46,784 nt of DNA from assembly GCA_913776965.1 (NCBI GenBank), contig CAJYQL010000022.1, positions 1 to 46,784 on the forward strand. Reading direction: 5' to 3'. The position numbers and the translations under genes are program-made. Origin of the DNA: an uncultured Xylophilus sp. Its GTDB lineage: Bacteria > Pseudomonadota > Gammaproteobacteria > Burkholderiales > Burkholderiaceae_C. Positions 33,058 to 44,094 of this stretch are shown here, one piece after another; position 1 is the first letter of the stretch; the number at the start of each line of letters is the position of its first letter. Under the pieces are notes generated by a model. That model saw nothing but the letters and a program-made list of their open reading frames with translations. It ran no database searches and was not told the origin of the DNA.

Positions 33058-33888
33058 TCAGTACAGGACGCGCGGCGGCAGCGGCGAGGCCTCGCACCGG
33101 CCGTCGCCGTAGCGGGCGACGGTCGCCGGCTGCGACCGGGCCGCGAGGACGGCTTCGGCGAGCGCGAAGTCCTCCGGCCAGGTGACCTTGAAATTCTGGG
33201 CGCTGCCGACCACCAGCCGCGGCTGCAGGCCGAGCGCCTCGACCGCCGAGGCTTCGTCGGTCACCGCGCCGCCGGCGGCACCGAGCGCTTCGGTCAGCAG
33301 GCCGAGCCGGAACATCTGCGGCGTCTGCGCCAGCCACTTGCCGGCGCGGTCCACCGTGGCCGCGACCCGGCCGTCGGCCGATGCGGTCTTGAGCGTGTCG
33401 GCCAGCGGCAGCGCGAGCAGGCCGCCGACCGGATCGGCGAGGCAGGCGTCGATCAGCGCATCGACCTGTGCCGGCGAGACCAGGCAGCGCGCCGCGTCGT
33501 GCACCAGCACCCAGTCCTGCGGAGCGGCGCCGCGCGCGGCCAGTGCCCGCAGGCCCGCCTGCACCGTGTCGGCCCGGGTCGTACCGCCCTCGGGCTGCAG
33601 CATGCAGCCGGGCGGAAGGATGGCCGTGGCCAGCACCGCGTCGCCCGGCGCCACCACCAGCTGCATGCCGGCAATCCGTGGCACGGCGCCCAGTGCGGCC
33701 AGCGTGTGCATCACCAGCGGCTGGCCGCCGAGCGGACGGTACTGCTTCGGCCCGCCGGCGCCGGCACGCGACCCGGTCCCGCCGCAGGGCACGACGGCCC
33801 AGCACCTGACGGCCGGCGCGACGGCCGCAGGCGCGGACGGGGCCAGTGCCGGCGGTACGAGGGAGGATGGGAGGGAGGCAGGCGGCAT
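33058..33888 (-). CDS. ispD: 2-C-methyl-D-erythritol 4-phosphate cytidylyltransferase
   Basis: A 276-residue enzyme that forms CDP-methylerythritol from CTP and methylerythritol phosphate. The nucleotide-binding loop is VVPCGGTGSRAGAGGPKQYRP (about 32-52), with VLVHDAARCLVSPAQVD and ATVDRAGKWLAQTPQMFRLG further on. The first ~28 residues are Ala/Pro-rich, unlike the family, so the true start may be an internal codon; ATG 33888 is the first reasonable one. It is divergent from mfd and co-oriented with ispF. Product supplies isoprenoid precursors, including those used by hpnCDE in this window. Confidence 0.94.
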   Translation of the reverse strand: MPPASLPSSLVPPALAPSAPAAVAPAVRCWAVVPCGGTGSRAGAGGPKQYRPLGGQPLVMHTLAALGAVPRIAGMQLVVAPGDAVLATAILPPGCMLQPEGGTTRADTVQAGLRALAARGAAPQDWVLVHDAARCLVSPAQVDALIDACLADPVGGLLALPLADTLKTASADGRVAATVDRAGKWLAQTPQMFRLGLLTEALGAAGGAVTDEASAVEALGLQPRLVVGSAQNFKVTWPEDFALAEAVLAARSQPATVARYGDGRCEASPLPPRVLY

Positions 33889-33961
33889 GGCAGCGTCGGC
33901 GCAGCGCACCTTGCAGGACGGGAAAAAGGCGCCATTCTAGAATCGCGCAGCACCGTTTCCC

Positions 33962-33990
33962 GCACCCCCCGGCCGCCCGCCGGGGGGTGC
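33962..33990 (+). other. Strong stem-loop in the mfd leader
   Basis: GCACCCCCCGG and CCGGGGGGTGC form an 11-bp perfect stem with a 7-nt loop, followed by TTTCC, 40 bp before the mfd ATG. A TAGAAT that could be a -10 lies upstream near 33940, so the hairpin would sit in the leader transcript. It resembles an attenuator or a terminator for leftward transcripts. Confidence 0.5.
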
Positions 33991-34030
33991 TTTCCATTTG
34001 TCGCGGCACCTCGCTGCGCCGCCCCGCACC

Positions 34031-37501
<3,471 letters not shown>

Positions 37502-37514
37502 CGGGGCTGGCTCA

Positions 37515-37571
37515 CTCCTGATTTCATAGCGTGCTGCGCAGGTCCCATCTGCGCCAGGCACGGTTTTTCAT
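37515..37571 (+). repeat. Dispersed ~57-bp repeat between mfd and serB
   Basis: CTCCTGATTTCATAGC, then GTGCTGCGCAGG, CTGCGCC and GGTTTTTC: a clear copy filling most of the 82-bp gap between two co-oriented genes. The T-run at its end could act with the hairpin as a terminator. Confidence 0.72.
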
Positions 37572-37583
37572 CCGATTATTTCC

Positions 37584-38303
37584 ATGAACGACATCTCTGC
37601 GCCCTTCCCCGCCCCCGGCCTGGTGCTGCGTGGCATCGCCGCACCGCTGCGGCTCGCCGACTTCCGCCTGATCGCGTTCGACATGGACTCGACACTGATC
37701 AACATCGAATGCATCGACGAGATCGCCGATGCGGTCGGCAAGAAGGCCGAGGTCGCGGCGATCACCGAGGCGACGATGCGCGGCGAGATCAAGGACTTCA
37801 AGGAAAGCCTGCGCCGCCGGGTCGCGCTGCTGGAAGGCGTGCTGGTCGGGTCGCTGCAGCAGGTCTACGACCAACGCCTGCGGCTGAACCCGGGCGCCGA
37901 CACGCTGGTCGCGGCCTGCCGGGCGGCGGGGCTGAAGGTGCTGCTGGTGTCGGGCGGCTTCACCTTCTTCGCCGACCGGGTGAAGGCGCGGCTGGGCATC
38001 GACTTCGCGCGCTCCAACCTGCTGGAGGAAGCGGACGGGCACCTGACCGGCCGCGTCGTGCCGCAGGCCTGGGGCGACATCTGCGATGGCGCGGAGAAGC
38101 GCCGCACGTTGCTGGAAGTCGCCTCGCTGCTGGGTGCTGCGCCCGCGCAGTGCATCGCGGTCGGCGACGGCGCGAACGACCTGCCGATGATGGGCGAGGC
38201 CGGCGTGTCGGTCGCCTATCACGCGAAGCCGAAGGTCCGCGAGCAGGCGATGGTGTCGATCGAGGACGGCGGGTTGGACCGCTTACTGGAAGTGCTGCGC
38301 TAG
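37584..38303 (+). CDS. serB: Phosphoserine phosphatase
   Basis: A 239-residue HAD-family phosphatase for the last step of serine synthesis. Motif I is FDMDSTLINIECIDEIAD (from residue 32, nucleophile Asp33), motif II is VLLVSGGFTFFADRVK and motif III/IV is CIAVGDGANDLPMMGEAG; GEIKDFKESLRRRVALLEG is the substrate-specific cap. Only a short N-terminal extension precedes the catalytic domain; the ACT domain of E. coli SerB is absent, as in many betaproteobacteria. It follows mfd by 82 bp, mostly occupied by a dispersed repeat. Confidence 0.95.
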   Translation: MNDISAPFPAPGLVLRGIAAPLRLADFRLIAFDMDSTLINIECIDEIADAVGKKAEVAAITEATMRGEIKDFKESLRRRVALLEGVLVGSLQQVYDQRLRLNPGADTLVAACRAAGLKVLLVSGGFTFFADRVKARLGIDFARSNLLEEADGHLTGRVVPQAWGDICDGAEKRRTLLEVASLLGAAPAQCIAVGDGANDLPMMGEAGVSVAYHAKPKVREQAMVSIEDGGLDRLLEVLR

Positions 38304-38308
38304 CCGCA

Positions 38309-38349
38309 GCGGGAGCGGGGCCGCGACGGCATAACGCCACTGCTCCCGC
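38309..38349. terminator. Stem-loop between convergent serB and trxC
   Basis: GCGGGAGC (38309-38316) and GCTCCCGC (38342-38349) are perfect 8-bp inverted arms around a 25-nt loop in the 57-bp gap between convergent genes. No T-run is present. Confidence 0.45.
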
Positions 38350-38360
38350 CGCCGCGGGAC

Positions 38361-38807
38361 TCAGCCAGCGTGCTGCCGCGCCCAGCGCACGATGTCGGAG
38401 GCGCCCATCGCGCCGGCCTGCCGCGCGACCTCGCGGCCGCCCTTGAACAGCGCCAGGGTCGGGATGCTGCGGATGCCGTACCGCGCACCCAGCGTCGGCA
38501 CCGCCTGGGTATCGACCTTCGCCAGCCGCATCGCCGGCTCCAGCACCTCCGCTGCCTGCGCATAGGCGGGCGCCATCTGCCGGCAGGGTCCGCACCACGG
38601 CGCCCAGAAATCGAACAGCAGCGGGATCTGGCTGCGCGTCAGGTGCCGGTCGAAATTGGCCTCGTCCAACGCCACCGGCTGGCCGGTGAAGAGCGGCTGG
38701 TGGCACTTGCCGCAGTCGGGGGCGCGGGCCGTGTCGGCCAACTGCACCCGGTTGGTGGTGTGGCAGTGCGGGCAGACGATGTGCAGCGCGGCGGCAGGTG
38801 CGGGCAT
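38361..38807 (-). CDS. trxC: Thioredoxin TrxC (thioredoxin 2)
   Basis: A 148-residue cytoplasmic thiol-disulphide reductase. The N-terminal zinc ribbon uses CPHC (12-15) and CGKC (32-35), which separates TrxC from TrxA. The active site is FWAPWCGPCRQMAP (68-80) and the cis-proline segment is IRSIPTLALFKGG. ATG 38807 (M-P-A-P) starts directly before the zinc ribbon. It lies 10 bp downstream of a small unknown gene and appears to be co-transcribed with it. Zinc release on oxidation is known for the family. Confidence 0.95.
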   Translation of the reverse strand: MPAPAAALHIVCPHCHTTNRVQLADTARAPDCGKCHQPLFTGQPVALDEANFDRHLTRSQIPLLFDFWAPWCGPCRQMAPAYAQAAEVLEPAMRLAKVDTQAVPTLGARYGIRSIPTLALFKGGREVARQAGAMGASDIVRWARQHAG

Positions 38808-38817
38808 CGTCGGGCCT

Positions 38818-39138
38818 TTACTGCGGCGACGCGGTGGTGCGCATCGCGCGGGCGATCGCCTCGCGGGCCTGCTGCTCGGCGGCGAGCGAAGTGTCCAGCA
38901 GCGAACGGCACAGGCCGGCATGCTGGTAGTTCAGGTTCTCGTAGACCTCGGCTGCCGCGGTCGAGGCCGACAGCAGCGCCTCCAGGCCGTCGTCGTGGTC
39001 GACCACGGCGAGTTCCTGGGCGAGCCGGTGCGCGACCTGGCGGAATTGCGACGGGTCGGGATGGCCGCCCTGCTCCAGCCGTTCCAGCAAACCGGCGAGC
39101 AGTGCAGCGTTCTGGGGAAGCGTAGGGGTGGTTTTCAT
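38818..39138 (-). CDS. Small helical protein of unknown function upstream of trxC
   Basis: A 106-residue protein, probably cytoplasmic and all alpha-helical, with no signal peptide or membrane segment. Visible features are acidic His-Asp runs (AVVDHDDGLEALL), YENLNYQHAGLCRSLLD with one cysteine, and a charged C-terminus EQQAREAIARAMR. No family is recognised. It is 10 bp upstream of trxC on the same strand, so a shared transcript and perhaps a redox-linked role are likely. The start at 39138 (M-K-T-T-P-T-L-P) begins the only stretch with protein-like composition. Confidence 0.75.
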   Translation of the reverse strand: MKTTPTLPQNAALLAGLLERLEQGGHPDPSQFRQVAHRLAQELAVVDHDDGLEALLSASTAAAEVYENLNYQHAGLCRSLLDTSLAAEQQAREAIARAMRTTASPQ

Positions 39139-39210
39139 ACCAAGAAGCTGGGACCGCCGGGGCCGCTTGCAAGAGGTGCCTGCCGGCCACACACCACGCG
39201 CTGGGCGAAT

Positions 39211-39269
39211 GCTATCGAAAATGTAGCTTCCTACGCAGTCCCGACGGGCGCTGAAGGCCCGTTTGCCTA
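39211..39269 (+). repeat. Dispersed repeat upstream of the small trxC-operon gene
   Basis: GCTATCGAAAATGTAGCTTC, then CCTACGCAGTCCCGACGGGC and GGCCCGTTTGCC, matching the order of the repeat family. It fills much of the 143-bp gap between the unknown gene and the exporter gene. Confidence 0.55.
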
Positions 39270-39281
39270 CAAAACCCGCGA

Positions 39282-40163
39282 TCACAGCGGCGTAGGCTCC
39301 GCCGGCACCGGCGGACGCGCGGTGGCTGCCGTCCCAGCCGAGGCGACGATCACGCAGCCGATCGCGATCCACTGCACCACGCTCAGCCGTTCGTGCAGGA
39401 ACACCAGCCCCGCCAGCGCCCCGAGCACCGGCTCCAAGCTGAGCAGGATGCCGAAGCTCTGCGCCGGCAGCCGGCGCAGGGCGAACATCTCCAGCGAATA
39501 CGGCACCGCGCTCGACAGCACCGCCAGCGCCAACCCGGCCAGCAGCAGCGGCGGCGCCAGCAACGCGGCGCCCGCGGCCGCGACGCCGAACGGCAAGGCC
39601 AGAACCGCCGACGTCGCCATCGCCCACGCGAGCGCCGGCCCCGGATGCACCCGCGCTGCCCGCTGGCCCAGCACGATGTAGGCGGCCCAGAGCACGCCCG
39701 CGGCGACCGCGTAGCCGATGCCGGCGGGATCGAGCGGCGTCGAGAACTGCCACAGCGGCAGCAGCAGCCCGACGCCGATCACCGCAAAGCCGATCCAGAC
39801 GAAGTCCAACACGCGGCGCGAAGCCGCCACCGCGACCGCCAGCGGCCCGACAAACTCCAGCGCGATCGCCACACCCAGCGGAATGGTCCGCAGCGCCAGG
39901 TAGAAGCACAGGTTCATGCCGCCGAGCGACAGGCCGAACAGCAGCACGCCGCGCAGCTGCCGGCGCTCCCAGCGAAAACGCCAGGGCCGCCAGAACGCGA
40001 GCAGCATCAGCGCCGAGAAACCCACCCGCAGCAGCGTCGTGCCCTCGGCCCCGAGCGCTGGGAACAGCTGCTTGGCGAACGACGCGCCCGAGGTGAGTGA
40101 GGCCATCGATCCCACCAGCGCCAGAACGGTCGGCAGGGTCGCGAAACGGGGCGATCGGTGCAT
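39282..40163 (-). CDS. EamA/RhtA-like metabolite exporter
   Basis: A 293-residue inner-membrane protein with ten predicted transmembrane helices arranged as two EamA repeats. SLTSGASFAKQLFPALGAEGTT near the start and LEFVGPLAVAVAASRR in the middle match the RhtA subgroup, which exports homoserine, threonine and related amino acids. The second repeat shows SSAVPYSLEMFALRRLPAQSFG and SLEPVLGALAGLVFLHE, again RhtA-like. ATG 40163 is used; an ATG six codons upstream (40181) is also possible. It follows gdhA on the same strand by 45 bp. Confidence 0.87.
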   Translation of the reverse strand: MHRSPRFATLPTVLALVGSMASLTSGASFAKQLFPALGAEGTTLLRVGFSALMLLAFWRPWRFRWERRQLRGVLLFGLSLGGMNLCFYLALRTIPLGVAIALEFVGPLAVAVAASRRVLDFVWIGFAVIGVGLLLPLWQFSTPLDPAGIGYAVAAGVLWAAYIVLGQRAARVHPGPALAWAMATSAVLALPFGVAAAGAALLAPPLLLAGLALAVLSSAVPYSLEMFALRRLPAQSFGILLSLEPVLGALAGLVFLHERLSVVQWIAIGCVIVASAGTAATARPPVPAEPTPL

Positions 40164-40208
40164 AGGCGGCCGATCATGCACCGGCCCGAGGGCCGGTGCT
40201 GTCCTGGT

Positions 40209-41480
40209 TCAGGGGTACAGCCCACGCTCCTGCCGCGCCGCCAGGATGCGTTCGCAGGCCACCGCGAAGGTCGCGGTGCGCAGGGTGATCTTGTGGTGAT
40301 CGGCGGTGTCCCAGATGTGGTTCAGCGCGTTCACCATGATCTTGTCGAGCCGCTGGTTGATCTGGTCCTCGTCCCAGAAGAAGGACGAGAAGTCCTGCAC
40401 CCATTCGAAATAGCTGACGGTCACGCCGCCTGCGTTGCAGATCACGTCGGGCACGACCAACACGCCGCGCTCGGCCAGGATGTCGTCGGCATCGGTCGTA
40501 GTCGGGCCGTTGGCGCCTTCAAGCACCAGCCGCGCCATCGTCTTCTGCGCACGCTCGGCGGTGATCTGGCCTTCGAGCGCCGCGGGGATCAGGATGTCGG
40601 TCTTCACCTCCCAGAACGCATCGTTGCCGATGCGCTCGCCGCCGGGGAAGCTGGCGACGCCCTCGCGCTGGGCGTGCAGCACCAGCGCCGCCATGTCGAG
40701 GCCGGCCTCGTTGTAGATCGTGCCGGTGTGGTCCTGCACCGCAACGACGGAGGCACCGGCTTCCGCGAACAGCTCGGCCGCGACCGAACCCACGTTGCCG
40801 AAGCCCTGCACCGCCACCCGCGCGCTGCGCAGGTCCAGCCCGATGCGGCGCGCCGCCTCGCGGCCGGTCACGAACACGCCGCGGCCGGTAGCCTTCACCC
40901 GGCCGAGCGAGCCGCCCAGGTGCAGCGGCTTGCCGGTCACCACGCCGGTCGAGGTGGCACCGACGTTCATCGAGTAGGTGTCCATCATCCAGGCCATGAT
41001 CTGGCCGTTGGTGTTCACGTCCGGCGCCGGAATGTCCTGCTGCGGGCCGATGATCAGCCCGATCTCGCTGGTGTAGCGGCGGGTGATCTTCTCCAGCTCG
41101 TTCTGCGACAGCTTTTTCGGATCGACGCGGATGCCGCCCTTGGCGCCGCCGAACGGCAGGTTCACCGCCGCGGTCTTCACGGTCATCCAGGCCGAGAGCG
41201 CCATCACCTCTTCCAGTGTGACGTCCGGGTGGAACCGCACGCCGCCCTTGCCCGGGCCGCGCGACATGTTGTGCTGCACCCGGTAGCCCTCGTAGTGGGC
41301 GATGGTGCCGTCGTCCAGTTCGACCGGCACGTCGACGATCAGCGCACGCTTGGGGCGCTTGAGCGTCTCCGACCAGCGCGCCAGCGGCCCGAGGTACGGA
41401 ACTACCCGGTCCACCTGCGACAGGTAGGTGCCCCACGGGCTGTCGGACGTCGGGTGGACATAGGAGAGAGGTGCGCTCAT
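40209..41480 (-). CDS. gdhA: NAD(P)-dependent glutamate dehydrogenase
   Basis: A 423-residue cytoplasmic enzyme interconverting glutamate and 2-oxoglutarate plus ammonia. The dimerisation/substrate domain has [20 protein letters not shown] and the catalytic-lysine loop [15 protein letters not shown]. The Rossmann domain begins with [17 protein letters not shown], with an acidic end (VVAVQDHTG) that points to NAD rather than NADP use, though this cannot be settled by eye. [12 protein letters not shown] follows near the C-terminus. ATG 41480 starts MSAPLSYVH. The length suits the small hexameric type. Confidence 0.94.
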   Translation of the reverse strand: MSAPLSYVHPTSDSPWGTYLSQVDRVVPYLGPLARWSETLKRPKRALIVDVPVELDDGTIAHYEGYRVQHNMSRGPGKGGVRFHPDVTLEEVMALSAWMTVKTAAVNLPFGGAKGGIRVDPKKLSQNELEKITRRYTSEIGLIIGPQQDIPAPDVNTNGQIMAWMMDTYSMNVGATSTGVVTGKPLHLGGSLGRVKATGRGVFVTGREAARRIGLDLRSARVAVQGFGNVGSVAAELFAEAGASVVAVQDHTGTIYNEAGLDMAALVLHAQREGVASFPGGERIGNDAFWEVKTDILIPAALEGQITAERAQKTMARLVLEGANGPTTTDADDILAERGVLVVPDVICNAGGVTVSYFEWVQDFSSFFWDEDQINQRLDKIMVNALNHIWDTADHHKITLRTATFAVACERILAARQERGLYP

Positions 41481-41690
41481 GCTGCCGGTCTTCGCTGGTA
41501 GTGGAGGAATGGGTGGACGATAGTGCGGCCCCCATCCTCCGGCCAGCGGCCATGCCGACGGTGACGGAGCGTTATGCGCGGCAGGCCATGCAGGGCGCCG
41601 GTGCGCGCCATGCGCCGCCGGCATGGCACCATCGGCGCCCCGCCGCGTTCCCGCGTTTTTCCGTTTCCGCCACCGCAAGGACTGCCCGCC

Positions 41691-41918
41691 ATGGCCAAGA
41701 CCTCCGACTGGGCCCGCAAGGTGCTCGCCCTCCTCCAGGCCGGCAACAGAGCCGCCGCCATCGCGCAGATCAAGGTCGCGCCGACCGTCAAGGATTTGCG
41801 CGCCCTGCAGGCCGACATCGCCGCGCGCACGCTGGCCGGCCGCTGGCGCGACGTGGACGCGGCGATCGAGGACAACCTGGCGCTGCTGGCCGCGCCGCGG
41901 CTGCACCGGTCGCCCTGA
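41691..41918 (+). CDS. 75-residue protein of unknown function
   Basis: A short basic protein starting [19 protein letters not shown] at ATG 41691. It contains two helical runs, [20 protein letters not shown] and [18 protein letters not shown], with no membrane segment or cysteine. A second ATG-initiated extension upstream has no protein-like composition. It is divergent from gdhA with 210 bp between. No family is recognised; codon usage and a compact protein-like composition suggest that it is real. Confidence 0.6.
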   Translation: MAKTSDWARKVLALLQAGNRAAAIAQIKVAPTVKDLRALQADIAARTLAGRWRDVDAAIEDNLALLAAPRLHRSP

Positions 41919-42399
41919 TCGGGCAGGTCGAGCCGGATGGCCGGGATCACGTCCAGTTCGGCGTCGATGCTTGAATCGCGCGTGCTGACCGGATGGGCGG
42001 GGCCAGCGGCGGGCCGGTCGGCCCCGGCGCTTGGCCGCAAGGCAGACCCTGCCCGTTCCCGGTTCTAGCAGGCGATGTCCGCCGTTGAGGGATTTCGCAT
42101 ACAAATCGGCACTTTGCGCGGGTTCTGCCTACGCAGTGCGCTATCGAATCAGTAGTGATCCATCAGTATCCGGACGGAACGGCCTGCGCGGGCCGGACAG
42201 CCGCGGAACTGGTCGGCCGCGCAGACACCTCCGGCTTTATACAGGCCGCATCGCCGAGCCATCTCGGGGCATCCTCGGCGTGCGGCGTGTCGGCTCACGC
42301 ACAGTGCAATGGCGGCAGGCTTGCACGGCATCGTCACCGCATCCGCTGTGCCCGCCGCGCGCCCGTCAAAATCCCTGCCTGTCTTCTCGTGACCATTCC
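41919..42399. other. Intergenic region between the 75-residue protein and the DEAD-box gene
   Basis: Nothing convincing encodes protein in this 481-bp stretch. It contains a small hairpin (GGGCC and GGCCC around GGTC at 42011-42024), a minus-oriented dispersed repeat (42103-42156), and presumably the helicase promoter. A minus-strand fragment reading [16 protein letters not shown] could be a decayed gene end but lacks support. Confidence 0.5.
42103..42156 (-). repeat. Dispersed ~57-bp repeat upstream of the DEAD-box gene
   Basis: On the minus strand it reads CTACTGATTCGATAGC, then GCACTGCGTAGGCAG, CCCGCGCAAAG and CCGATTT, a strong match to the family. It sits mid-intergenic, not abutting a gene. 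Confidence 0.72.
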
Positions 42400-43722
42400 A
42401 TGACCTTCGCCGACCTCGGCCTCGTACCCGACATCGAACGTGCCGCCCAGCGGCGCGGCTTCTCCACGCCCATGCCGATCCAGTCGGCCGCCATCCCGGC
42501 CATCCTCGACGGTGCCGACGTGCTGGCCACCGCCCATACTGGCTCGGGCAAGACGGTCGCCTATGCGCTGCCGCTGCTGCAGCGCCTGCGCAACCTGCCG
42601 CTGGTGGAACGCGGACCGGCGGCGGTCGTGCTGGTGCCAACCCGCGAGCTCGCCGCCCAGGTCGGCGCGGTACTGCGCGGCCTCGCGCAGGCGCTGCCCT
42701 GGAGAACCCGGATCGTCGCGGCCTTCGGCGGCGTGTCGATCCAGCCGCAGATGATGGCCCTGCGCGGCGGCGCCGACATCGTCGTCGCGACACCGGGCCG
42801 GCTGCTCGATCTTGTCGAGCACCGCGCGCTGGGCCTGAGTGCCGTGCGCCTGCTGGTGCTCGACGAGGCCGACCGCCTGCTCGACGCCGGCTTCGCCGAC
42901 GAATGGAACCGGCTGCAGGCTCTGGTGCCGGCGGCGCGGCAGAACCTGCTGTTCTCCGCCACCTTTCCGCCTGCTGCCGAGGCGCTTGCCGACAGCGTGC
43001 TGCAGACCCCCCGCCGCATCGCGGTCGATACAGGCGACGCCCCGCAGCCGGCCATCGTGCAGCGGGCGATCCGCGTCGATACCGGCCGCCGCACCGCGCT
43101 GCTGCGCCACCTGATCGCCACCGAAGGCTGGCAGCGCGTGCTGGTGTTCGTCGCGACCAAGCACAGCGCAGAGCACGTCGCCGAAAAGCTCTACCGCGCC
43201 GGCATCTTCGCCACCGCCTTCCACGGCGACCTGAGCCAGGGCACCCGTACCCAGGTGCTGGAGGAACTGCGCGCCGAACGCTGGGAAGTCGTCGTGACGA
43301 CCGACCTGGCCGCCCGCGGCATCGACGTGGCGCAGCTGCCGGTGGTGGTGAACTACGATCTGCCGCGGTCGCCGGTGGACCATGTACACCGCATCGGCCG
43401 CACCGGCCGGGCGGGTGCCGCCGGCGTGGCGGTCAGCTTCGTGACGCCGGAAATGGAGGCGCATTTCCGGCTGATCGAAAAGCGGCAGGGGCTGCAGCTG
43501 GAGCGGGAAGTCGTCGAAGGGTTCGCGCCGCGGCAGGTTGCGGTGGATGCGGGCGGTGGCGCTCTCCATACGGCGCCGGGAGCGGTCGGGTCGAGAGGGA
43601 CCGGAGGGGTCAAGGGTCAGCGGCCGAGCAAGAAGGACAAGCTGCGGGCTGCTGCTGCTTTGGCGGCAACAGCCGGCATAGCGCCTGCGACGCCTTCTAC
43701 AGGCGACGAAGGAAACTCCTGA
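42400..43722 (+). CDS. DEAD-box RNA helicase (RhlE-like)
   Basis: A 440-residue ATP-dependent RNA helicase. Motifs in order: Q-motif FSTPMPIQSAAIPAIL (21-36), motif I ATAHTGSGKT (43-52), PTRELAAQ (Ia), VATPGRLLD (Ib), DEADRLLDAGF (II), LFSATFPP (III), VFVATKHSAEHVA (IV), TDLAARGID (V) and HRIGRTGRAG (VI). A basic tail (RPSKKDKLRAAA) follows, as in RhlE/SrmB-type helicases involved in ribosome biogenesis and mRNA turnover. The stop TGA at 43720-43722 lies in a dispersed repeat, so the last residues (about GDEGNS) may be repeat-derived. ATG 42400 starts MTFADLGLVPDIERA, the usual opening. Confidence 0.93.
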   Translation: MTFADLGLVPDIERAAQRRGFSTPMPIQSAAIPAILDGADVLATAHTGSGKTVAYALPLLQRLRNLPLVERGPAAVVLVPTRELAAQVGAVLRGLAQALPWRTRIVAAFGGVSIQPQMMALRGGADIVVATPGRLLDLVEHRALGLSAVRLLVLDEADRLLDAGFADEWNRLQALVPAARQNLLFSATFPPAAEALADSVLQTPRRIAVDTGDAPQPAIVQRAIRVDTGRRTALLRHLIATEGWQRVLVFVATKHSAEHVAEKLYRAGIFATAFHGDLSQGTRTQVLEELRAERWEVVVTTDLAARGIDVAQLPVVVNYDLPRSPVDHVHRIGRTGRAGAAGVAVSFVTPEMEAHFRLIEKRQGLQLEREVVEGFAPRQVAVDAGGGALHTAPGAVGSRGTGGVKGQRPSKKDKLRAAAALAATAGIAPATPSTGDEGNS

Positions 43723-43770
43723 TTCGATAGCAAGTAGCGCAGGCGGGATGGACGCTGCAGCACGATTTCG
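43716..43770 (+). repeat. Dispersed ~57-bp repeat at the end of the DEAD-box gene
   Basis: CTCCTGATTCGATAGC, then AAGTAGCGCAGGCGGGATGG and CACGATTTCG: a strong copy. It provides the helicase stop codon. Confidence 0.78.
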
Positions 43771-44094
43771 CGATGAAATCTCGGTGGCCGTGATCATGCG
43801 CGTAATTCAACGGATAGCCTCGAAACCCATAGCTCGGCGATGGCAGCTCGGGGCGTGCTGCATCCAAAGTTTCGGGCTCGCGACGCGGAGGTTACGACCA
43901 GCGTCGCGTCGTGCGGACCTCATCGCGATCGCAAGTCTGCTGCCCGGAGACTCGACTTAAAGGACCGGACTTCTCGCGATCCGCAGCATCGCTGCGGTCG
44001 AATGCGGTGTTCTCAGGCTCATACGGTCGGAGCGTCCGTCCCCGTCCAGCCATCGAGGTTATGGCGCTGCGACAACCACGTTCGTATCGGACGC
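43771..44094. other. Intergenic region before the convergent PBP gene
   Basis: No gene is supported in this 324-bp stretch. One hairpin is visible (CCGCAGC and GCTGCGG around ATC at 43981-43997) without a T-tract. The composition is somewhat less GC-rich than that of neighbouring genes. It lies between the 3' ends of two convergent genes and may simply be a spacer. Confidence 0.5.

Noticed and set aside
43748-43960. A 70-codon frame downstream of the DEAD-box gene
   Set aside because: It begins inside the dispersed repeat, has no ribosome-binding site and no recognisable pattern.
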